From contig DFYR01000056.1 of assembly GCA_002383375.1 (NCBI GenBank), positions 17,391 through 22,673 of the forward strand: a stretch of 5,283 nucleotides of DNA, given 5' to 3'. Both the position numbers and the translations under genes were made by a program. The notes below the pieces were generated by a model. It did no database searches. It saw only the letters and a list, made by a program, of their open reading frames with translations, and was not told the DNA's origin. This DNA comes from Spirochaetaceae bacterium UBA4077. Its GTDB lineage: Bacteria > Spirochaetota > Spirochaetia > Treponematales > Rectinemataceae. Each line of letters begins with the position of its first letter. Positions within the stretch are counted from its first letter, which is position 1. Shown in pieces: positions 1 through 5,283 of the stretch.

Positions 1-573
1 TTTCTTGCCCTTGAGCTTGTCCAGGCCGCCATAATAGTGGGAAAGGTGGAGAAAATCCGCCATGGTCTGGGTGGGATGGTCGATATCGGACTGAAGATTG
101 ACGATGGTAGGCCGTGAGGGCAGGACTCCCGAGGCCACTCCATCGTCCAGGGCCTTGGCTATTTCCCTCTGGTATTTGTCTCCCTCACCCAGGTAGATAT
201 CATCCCGTATGCCGATAGCTTCGGTGAGGAAGCTGATCATCGTGGCCGTTTCACGCACCGTCTCGCCGTGGGCCAATTGGCTCTTGCCCTCATCCAGGTC
301 CTGCACATAGAGACCCAAGAGGTCGCAGGCCGAGGCAAAGGAAAAGCGGGTGCGGGTGGAGTTGTCCCTGAAATTGGATACCGCGATCCCCGAATCCCAT
401 ATCCGCGGGCTGATGTTGTTCTTCCTCATCTCCCGCACTATGTCCGCCACCAAGAAGGTCGCATCGATCTCATCCCTGGATTTCTCCCAGGTGAGAAAAA
501 AGTCCTTGCCGGCCATGTCTATTTTTTTGGATGCCAGAGATTCGAGAAGTTTTTTGATGCCATTTCTGTCCAT
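1..573 (-). CDS. ygeW: YgeW-type knotted carbamoyltransferase, N-terminal 191 residues (partial)
   Basis: The protein belongs to the aspartate/ornithine carbamoyltransferase superfamily, YgeW branch, a cytosolic enzyme thought to work catabolically: phosphorolysis of a carbamoylated compound would release carbamoyl phosphate, which carbamate kinase can turn into ATP. The true YgeW substrate is not settled. The visible part is the carbamoyl-phosphate-binding domain. The phosphate loop FRDNSTRTRFSFASA is at residues 68-82 (STRTR at 72-76), the YgeW-typical stretch DLDEGKSQLAHGETVRET at 92-109, and HPTQTMAD, the carbamoyl-binding H-P-x-Q region, at 166-173. From memory these closely match E. coli YgeW (about 396 residues), so roughly half the gene lies beyond position 1, including the second-substrate domain and the knot region. 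The ATG start at 573 follows GGAGG with a 6-base spacer. The gene lies 116 bases downstream of xdhD in the same direction. The reading frame is clean, with no sign of decay. Confidence 0.93.
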   Translation of the reverse strand, partial: MDRNGIKKLLESLASKKIDMAGKDFFLTWEKSRDEIDATFLVADIVREMRKNNISPRIWDSGIAVSNFRDNSTRTRFSFASACDLLGLYVQDLDEGKSQLAHGETVRETATMISFLTEAIGIRDDIYLGEGDKYQREIAKALDDGVASGVLPSRPTIVNLQSDIDHPTQTMADFLHLSHYYGGLDKLKGKK

Positions 574-579
574 TAGGAT

Positions 580-584
580 CCTCC
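580..584 (-). promoter_or_regulatory. Shine-Dalgarno site of ygeW
   Basis: Reading on the minus strand, GGAGG sits 6 bases before the ATG at 573. This fixes the start used for ygeW. Confidence 0.8.
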
Positions 585-689
585 GCGCATGATTGTGACA
601 AAGCCTTAGGGCTGGCGCAAGCGACCCCACTCCCCAAGACCCTAGTCTTTCGACCGAAAAAACTAATGATCGCAGTCCATCGCTCTATA

Positions 690-3560
690 TCAGTCCAACG
701 AGCCCAGTGCCTTCAGAATTCGTTCGGGCGTGAACGGCCATTCCCGCATCCAGACACCCACTGCGTCGTGGATGGCTATGGCTATGGCCGGGGCTGCACC
801 GTTCATGGATATCTCGGAAACGCTCTTGGCACCGAAAGGCCCTACCTCGTCCTCTACGGGCATCAGCTCGACATATAGGTCCTCGGGCATTTCAGTGGCC
901 ATTGGAATCTTGTAGTCCAGAAAACGGGGATTGAGGCAGATGCCTTGCTTGTCGTAGAGCATTTCCTCATAGAGAGAATGTCCTATGGACTTAAGCACGG
1001 CGCCGTATATCTGACCCTTGGCCAGGGCCGGGTTGATGGGAGTGCCGCAGTCCTGGTAGGCGTGGTAACGCTGGACTTTCACCTCTCCTGTCCGTTCATT
1101 CACGGCCACCTGCACGAAATGGGCCCCGTAGGGGAAGGCTGCGTGTTCGGTCTTGAAGCCACCGAAACCCGTGAGTTCCGAATGTCCGTCGCCCTGTACC
1201 GATTTATGCCCGATCTCCGCAAGGCTGATCCTGCCCTTCTTGCCTACCACCATTCCCTTGTATTCGATCCTTAGATTCTCAGGTTTTTCCCCCAGTAGGA
1301 TCGCTGCGGCTGCGAAGACTTTGCGTCGCAGGTCTTCGGCGGCTCGCAGGGCGGCTCCGCCTGAAAAGAAGGTGCCCGAAGATGCGTAAGCCCCCTTGTC
1401 GAAAGGGGTGATGTCCGTATCACCAGAGATGACGCTTACATCTTCCAAATCCAAGCCCAGGATTTCCGCCGCGGTCTTGGCCGTCACCGTGTCGAGGCCT
1501 GTGCCCAGGTCGGCGCCTCCGGAAAGCATCAGGAGAGTTCCGTCGGACAGGAGCCGCAGTTCGGCGTTGGCGGCATCCAGGCCGGGGAGGCCGGAGCCCT
1601 GTTGGATGATCACGGCTCCCCGGCCGATCCTCCAGTCAGATCCGGGAGCCTCGGGTTTAGGCGAATGCCAGCCAAAGTTTTCCCTGCCTCGGGCTATCAT
1701 ATCTCCCAAGCCGCAACGCCCCAGCGTGACAGGGGCTCCCTCCCGGCCTTCGCCCAGGCTCTTTAGTATTTCGATGGTCGTGCCCGAATCCACCCGGTTT
1801 TTTTCGATGAGCTCCAGCTGGTCGATACCCAGCGCGGCAGCCAGTTCGGCCAGGGCAGTCTGGAGCGCGAAGGAGCCCTGGGGCGCGCCATAGCCCTGGT
1901 AGGCACCAGCGGGTGAAAGGTTGGTATACCAGGCACGGACCTGGAAACCCGCGTTATTGCATATCATTAGGGGCAGACTCTTGGATATGGCGTTCATCGG
2001 CACCGTGAGGCAGTGCTGACCGTAGGGGCCTGTGTCGGCATCTAGTTCCATTTTTATCGCCGTGAGTCTTCCGTCCCGCTTGGCGCCCAGGGTTACCTTG
2101 ATATCCATGGGATGCCGGGTGCGGCTGGCGATGAACTCTTCTTCCCTGCTTAGGCGGAAATAGACAGGCTTCCGGGCGGTCCATGCCAGATAGCCCGCCA
2201 GGTCCTCGACGACCAGGTCCTGCTTGGCGCCGAAGCCGCCTCCCACCCTCTCCTTTATAACCCTGATTTTATTCTCAGAAATGCCTACGGCTCGGGCGAC
2301 GATGCGCCGCACGTGCCATGGCACCTGGGTGGATGCGTGGAGGACAAGGCGTCCCGATTCGACCTTGGCCAGGACGACGTGGGGCTCCATAGGAGTGCAT
2401 TGGACTCTGTTAGCCCTGTAACTCCGCTCCAGGACCAGATCGGCCTCCTTGAGCCCCTTTTCGATGTCTCCAATGCCCCCAGAGGCCGAGGCCGCCAGGT
2501 TGCGATGGGGATCGGCATGGAGACTGAATTGGTAGACGACCCCGTCGTCCCTGCCGTCGCCCTGGACCGAAATGCCTTCGGGCTTTTCGCCGGAGGCGTA
2601 GGATATATCGCCGGAATGCACTATAGGAGCGCCCTCGGTCTTAGCCTGGGCTATGGACACCACTGGTTCCACGATCTCGTATTCAACCTTTATTTTTTTA
2701 AGAGCTTCCTCGGCTATTTCGGGACTCTCGGCCAGCACCGCTGCCACCCTGTCGCCAACATGTCGTACCTTGCGGGGGAACATGGGCTGATCATAGGGCG
2801 AGGGTTCGGGGAATCCCTGGCCGGCGCTGGTGTAGAGGGTGCGGGGGGTGTTGAGATGGCTCACTATCGCTACGACACCGGGTACGGCTTCGGCCTCCGC
2901 TGTGTATATCGATTTTATCCAGCCATGAGCGATGGGGCTGCCCAGCACCTTGAGCCAGCAAACATCCTGGGGCAGTCTATCCTCCACAAAAGCCCGCTCG
3001 CCCTGGGCGAGCATCTGGGCATCCACCTTTTCCCTATCCTTGCCCACATGGCGCAAGTCTGGCTTGAATTCATCCCCCGTCGGAGCCTTGTAGCCGGGAT
3101 CAGAGAGTCTGGCCGATGCAAGGTGAACAGCCTCGAAGAACTGCTTGTAGCCCGTGCAGCGGCAGAGGGTGCCCGAGAGGGCATCGGCGATCTGGGCATC
3201 CGAGGGCTGAGTGCTTCTGGCCAGGAGTTCCCGTATGGCCAATGCCACCGCCGGAGTGCAGTAGCCGCACTGGACGCAGGAAGCGTCGATGAGTGCGCGC
3301 TGTATTGTTCTCAAGACTGGATCCTTGTTGAAGTGCTCGATGCTTGTGATTTTTCTGCCTTCTGCTTCAGGCGCCAGGATCATGCAGGAATTGACCAGGC
3401 GGCCGTCCAGCAGTACGGCGCAGAGTCCGCAGGATCCCTCGCCGTCGCAGCCCTCCCGGAGGGAAACGAGGCCGGCACGGCCAAGGGCAGCTTTGAGGTT
3501 TTCGCCAGGAGAACACTCCAGCCGTTGAGGCCGATCATTGAGGATTAATGAGACTGTCAT
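690..3560 (-). CDS. xdhD: XdhD/YgfN-type fused [2Fe-2S] and molybdopterin-binding hydroxylase subunit
   Basis: This is the large subunit of a xanthine dehydrogenase-family molybdenum hydroxylase, expected to act on a purine in the cytosol with the FAD subunit encoded just upstream. It has 956 residues, the length I recall for E. coli XdhD. Residues 1-150 are two ferredoxin-like domains with ligands C38, C44, C47 and C59 (plant-type cluster) and C98, C101, C133 and C135 (second cluster, CGYC then CRCTGY). The Mo-binding part, from about residue 165 to the end, shows GGGFGAKQD at 440-448, AYQGYGAP at 553-560, GDTD at 713-716 with GAYASSGT at 723-730, and GAKSVSE at 910-916, whose E916 is the likely catalytic glutamate. 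Family knowledge links XdhD proteins to a labile-selenium cofactor; this is not selenocysteine, and the frame has no internal TGA. The ATG at 3560 is preferred over the GTG at 3566 because AAGGAG is 8 bases from the ATG but only 2 from the GTG. Past annotations include 'probable selenate reductase' and 'hypoxanthine oxidase'; the substrate is inferred. Confidence 0.93.
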   Translation of the reverse strand: MTVSLILNDRPQRLECSPGENLKAALGRAGLVSLREGCDGEGSCGLCAVLLDGRLVNSCMILAPEAEGRKITSIEHFNKDPVLRTIQRALIDASCVQCGYCTPAVALAIRELLARSTQPSDAQIADALSGTLCRCTGYKQFFEAVHLASARLSDPGYKAPTGDEFKPDLRHVGKDREKVDAQMLAQGERAFVEDRLPQDVCWLKVLGSPIAHGWIKSIYTAEAEAVPGVVAIVSHLNTPRTLYTSAGQGFPEPSPYDQPMFPRKVRHVGDRVAAVLAESPEIAEEALKKIKVEYEIVEPVVSIAQAKTEGAPIVHSGDISYASGEKPEGISVQGDGRDDGVVYQFSLHADPHRNLAASASGGIGDIEKGLKEADLVLERSYRANRVQCTPMEPHVVLAKVESGRLVLHASTQVPWHVRRIVARAVGISENKIRVIKERVGGGFGAKQDLVVEDLAGYLAWTARKPVYFRLSREEEFIASRTRHPMDIKVTLGAKRDGRLTAIKMELDADTGPYGQHCLTVPMNAISKSLPLMICNNAGFQVRAWYTNLSPAGAYQGYGAPQGSFALQTALAELAAALGIDQLELIEKNRVDSGTTIEILKSLGEGREGAPVTLGRCGLGDMIARGRENFGWHSPKPEAPGSDWRIGRGAVIIQQGSGLPGLDAANAELRLLSDGTLLMLSGGADLGTGLDTVTAKTAAEILGLDLEDVSVISGDTDITPFDKGAYASSGTFFSGGAALRAAEDLRRKVFAAAAILLGEKPENLRIEYKGMVVGKKGRISLAEIGHKSVQGDGHSELTGFGGFKTEHAAFPYGAHFVQVAVNERTGEVKVQRYHAYQDCGTPINPALAKGQIYGAVLKSIGHSLYEEMLYDKQGICLNPRFLDYKIPMATEMPEDLYVELMPVEDEVGPFGAKSVSEISMNGAAPAIAIAIHDAVGVWMREWPFTPERILKALGSLD

Positions 3561-4351
3561 GCGCACTGCTCCTTGAGAGAACCGACCAGATCGGCTACGA
3601 GCACCGCGGCGCGACGCCGCTTGAATGCGGCGCTGCCACGCAGATCATCGATGGGGGAAAAGCAAGACGCTGCCATCGCTTCCAGTTCGGCCCTGGGCGG
3701 GACTGCCTTACCCTCCAGCAAGGCTTCCAGTCCAGGGAAGCGCTTAACATGGGCGGAAAGCCCGCCCAGGGCAATCCGCAGATTATCCAGCCTGCCGCTA
3801 CCCAGGTCGGCCCGGACAGCGCAGCCTATCAAGGCCAGGTCGCAGGCGCTTCGCGAATATTTGCCGTACGCGAAAGCCCGTCCCTCCGGCAAGGCTAATT
3901 CCACTGCGGTGATGATGCCTGAAGGCTTTTCCCGCCAAAGCTCCGCAGAAATAGGATTTAACCCCGCCCTGTGGTAGACCGCCTCGGCGGCGAAGAAAAA
4001 AGGTAAAAGGCTGGAGCAGGAGCGATCGGCGCCTATGTTCCCTCCCACGGTAGCCCTGTTTCTCACATTCCGGTTGGCCATGCCCAGGGCTGCATGTTTT
4101 AGCGCTTCCGGAATCAACGCCGAGTCCGCCAGGTCCTGAAAGCGTACGCCTGCGCCTATGAGCAGGCTTTCCTCCCGGCGCTCTATGCTGTGGGGCAGAA
4201 GACCCGAGACGGCGATCGCCGACATGGGGATATCCCGAAACTGAGGACTTAAGAGGTAGCTGCCACCCGCCAGTAGCCGGGCGTCCTTTTCCCGCTCGAG
4301 CAGCATTTGGGCTTCTTCTAAGGTCTCAGGTCTGTAATACGCGTGTACCAT
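3557..4351 (-). CDS. ygfM: YgfM-type FAD-binding subunit of molybdenum hydroxylase
   Basis: This 264-residue protein is the FAD (medium) subunit of a xanthine dehydrogenase-type complex. It would pass electrons between the [2Fe-2S] clusters of the XdhD-type subunit and an outside acceptor not encoded here. The N-terminal FAD-binding fold (PCMH type) starts with the pyrophosphate-binding loop AGGSYLL at residues 28-34 and has the second flavin-contacting motif RNRATVGGNIG at 97-107. The C-terminal CO-dehydrogenase-flavoprotein-like domain shows the family signature DLRGSAAFKR at 236-245, as in E. coli YgfM (about 259 residues, from memory). There is no signal peptide or membrane segment. The ATG at 4351 has a good Shine-Dalgarno site. 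The TGA stop overlaps the xdhD ATG by 4 bases, suggesting translational coupling and equal amounts of the two subunits. Generic XdhB/CoxM-type FAD subunits are the only real alternative; pairing with an XdhD-type fusion favours YgfM. Confidence 0.9.
   Translation of the reverse strand: MVHAYYRPETLEEAQMLLEREKDARLLAGGSYLLSPQFRDIPMSAIAVSGLLPHSIERREESLLIGAGVRFQDLADSALIPEALKHAALGMANRNVRNRATVGGNIGADRSCSSLLPFFFAAEAVYHRAGLNPISAELWREKPSGIITAVELALPEGRAFAYGKYSRSACDLALIGCAVRADLGSGRLDNLRIALGGLSAHVKRFPGLEALLEGKAVPPRAELEAMAASCFSPIDDLRGSAAFKRRRAAVLVADLVGSLKEQCA
3569..3574 (-). promoter_or_regulatory. Shine-Dalgarno site of xdhD, inside the end of ygfM
   Basis: Minus-strand AAGGAG lies 8 bases before the ATG at 3560 and within the last codons of ygfM. 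It leaves only 2 bases to the alternative GTG at 3566, so it decides for the ATG. Confidence 0.75.
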
Positions 4352-4357
4352 CGTTCC

Positions 4358-4363
4358 TTCCTT
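4358..4363 (-). promoter_or_regulatory. Shine-Dalgarno site of ygfM
   Basis: Minus-strand AAGGAA lies 6 bases before the ATG at 4351. It is the upstream half of the purine-rich run AAGGAAGGAA (4354-4363), and the downstream half would sit too close to the start. Confidence 0.65.
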
Positions 4364-4399
4364 GGCTTTGAAATGGCCTCGGCGGCGCTTCGGCGAGGG

Positions 4400-4445
4400 A
4401 TCGCAGCCGTTCTCCGGCCTAACTGCGGTTGCAAGCCGCTGCGAT
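4400..4445 (-). repeat. Intergenic inverted repeat, possible mRNA hairpin
   Basis: ATCGCAGC (4400-4407) and GCTGCGAT (4438-4445) are perfect 8-base reverse complements separated by 30 bases, in the 128-base gap between the deaminase gene and ygfM. A second, weaker pair (CCTCG at 4377-4381 with CGAGG at 4394-4398) lies nearer ygfM. Neither is followed by a T run on the transcribed strand, so an intrinsic terminator is unlikely. An mRNA-stability or processing element, or chance in GC-rich DNA, are both possible. I could not identify a convincing promoter in this gap. Confidence 0.4.
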
Positions 4446-4479
4446 TAATCAGGCAGCCGCGGTTTCATACATGGGCCGC

Positions 4480-5283
4480 CTAGAGTATCCCCGCCTTGGC
4501 GTAGAGCCTTTGGGCGGCTTTTTCCGCATTGATGCGTATATCCTCCTCGTCCGTGGTCGCGAGCCTGCCTGAGCGCACAACAAATTTTCCGTTGACCATA
4601 AGATGATCAACCCTGTGGTCGCAGCCTGCGAAAAGAAGTGCCGCCACCGGATCGGACTGGGCTCCTGCGTATTCGAGCTTCATGACATCGAAGAGTGCCA
4701 AGTCGGCCAGGGCTCCCGGCTCTATTCGACCGGCTTCATCGAATCCCAGCATAGCGGCTCCGCCCTGGGTAGCGATGCCAAGGACTTCCCGGGCCGAGAT
4801 TCCCGCTGATCCATAACGCACTCGCTGCAGAAGCAGGGCTTGCCGCGCTTCGCCCAGCATGTCGGAAGAGTCGTTGGATGCCGATCCATCCACCGCCAGG
4901 CTCACTCTGACGCCTCGGTCCAGCATTTCCCTAACCCGGCAGATGCCCGATCCCAGCCTCATATTGGAGGAAGGACAGTGGGAAACCCCCGTCCCCGACC
5001 TGGCCAGGAGGTCAAGCTCCTGGTCGTTGAAGAAGATGCCGTGAGCGTACCAGACGTCAGGGCCGATAAAGCCGCAGTCCTCCATAAGCTTTAAGGGCCG
5101 CCGGCCATACATCCGAAGGCAGTAGTCGTCCTCGTCCGCTGTCTCGGCCAGGTGGGTATGCAGCCGCACGCCGGAGCGCCGCGCCAGCGCGGCGCTCCGG
5201 CTCATGAGCTTCTCGGAAACCGAGAAGGGCGAGCAGGGAGCCAGGGCTACTTTACGCATGGCGTCCGGCGCAGGATCGTGGAA
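4480..5283 (-). CDS. 8-oxoguanine deaminase-like amidohydrolase, C-terminal 267 residues (partial)
   Basis: This is a metal-dependent amidohydrolase-superfamily deaminase (TIM barrel, cytosolic). The open frame runs off the window at 5283, so the Met at 5259 is internal, preceded in frame by FHDPAPDA. Counting from the first visible residue, APCSPFSV is at 15-22 and HTHLAET at 42-48 (H44 a likely metal ligand, E47 the likely general acid). AHG follows at 80-82 (H81), HCPSSNMRLGSG at 102-113, and VDGSASND at 131-138 with the metal-ligand aspartate D132. The VDGSASNDSS and ARQALLLQRV segments are typical of the 8-oxoguanine deaminase/hydroxydechloroatrazine ethylaminohydrolase group (Pseudomonas PA0142 type), in which 8-oxoguanine is converted to urate and ammonia. 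About 180 N-terminal residues, including the first HxH metal site, should lie beyond the window. It replaces the SsnA aminohydrolase found at the E. coli locus. Guanine deaminase or another aminopurine or triazine deaminase remains possible. Confidence 0.85.
   Translation of the reverse strand, partial: FHDPAPDAMRKVALAPCSPFSVSEKLMSRSAALARRSGVRLHTHLAETADEDDYCLRMYGRRPLKLMEDCGFIGPDVWYAHGIFFNDQELDLLARSGTGVSHCPSSNMRLGSGICRVREMLDRGVRVSLAVDGSASNDSSDMLGEARQALLLQRVRYGSAGISAREVLGIATQGGAAMLGFDEAGRIEPGALADLALFDVMKLEYAGAQSDPVAALLFAGCDHRVDHLMVNGKFVVRSGRLATTDEEDIRINAEKAAQRLYAKAGIL

Noticed and set aside
268..592. Two overlapping plus-strand frames over the start of ygeW
   Set aside because: Both are antisense to the clear YgeW coding sequence, which runs off the window edge, and have no family resemblance.
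607..644. TAGGG/CCCTA inverted pair in the xdhD-ygeW gap
   Set aside because: The arms are only 5 bases with a long spacer, which is readily expected by chance.
645..672. Terminator after xdhD
   Set aside because: A minus-strand T6 run (655-665 region) and a tiny TTTCG/CGAAA palindrome are present. No stable GC-rich stem precedes the T run, so I do not call a terminator.
2313..3548. Plus-strand open frame of 411 codons
   Set aside because: It lies wholly antisense to xdhD. Its translation has no recognisable domain, while the minus-strand frame carries all the expected Fe-S and Mo-cofactor motifs. It is a shadow of high-GC coding sequence.
690..3560. Selenocysteine in the hydroxylase
   Set aside because: There is no in-frame TGA. 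Selenium in this enzyme class is a labile cofactor ligand and not a coded residue, so no SECIS element was sought.
5257..5259. ATG as the start of the deaminase
   Set aside because: The frame stays open upstream to the window edge with family-like residues (FHDPAPDA), and starting here would remove the first metal site and much of the barrel.
4480..5283. Assignment as SsnA
   Set aside because: Gene order suggested SsnA by analogy with E. coli, but the HCPSSNMRLGSG and VDGSASND motifs fit the 8-oxoguanine deaminase group instead.

Overview
All four genes in this window lie on the minus strand, so transcription runs from high to low coordinates. In transcription order they are: a partial amidohydrolase of the 8-oxoguanine deaminase type (4480-5283, N-terminus off the window), a FAD-binding subunit of the YgfM type (3557-4351), a fused [2Fe-2S]/molybdenum hydroxylase subunit of the XdhD (YgfN) type (690-3560), and a partial carbamoyltransferase of the YgeW type (1-573, C-terminus off the window). 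The two middle genes overlap by 4 bases (ATGA). The other two junctions are gaps of 128 and 116 bases with no recognisable terminator, so a single operon is plausible. The longest non-coding stretch is 128 bases.

Gene content matches the E. coli ygeW/xdhD/ygfM/ssnA region and the related loci of many anaerobes. These were proposed in the literature to encode selenium-dependent molybdenum hydroxylases linked to 'orphan' SelD, and were later tied to anaerobic purine and urate breakdown. A consistent reading is as follows. The deaminase removes an amino group from an aminopurine such as 8-oxoguanine, which would give urate. The YgfM/XdhD pair carries out a redox reaction on a purine through Mo cofactor, two [2Fe-2S] clusters and FAD. 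YgeW acts lower down, on a carbamoyl-bearing product of ring opening. The substrates are inferred from family and context, not shown by the sequence.

Two details set this locus apart from the E. coli version as I remember it. The aminohydrolase is of the 8-oxoguanine deaminase type rather than SsnA. The XdhD N-terminal domain also keeps all eight [2Fe-2S] cysteines, which E. coli XdhD appears to have lost.

The host is most likely an anaerobic or facultative bacterium, with moderately high GC by eye and strong Shine-Dalgarno sites. Clostridia, spirochaetes and other gut or sediment anaerobes are all possible, and the sequence alone does not place it further. I saw no mobile elements, CRISPR arrays, rRNA or tRNA genes.
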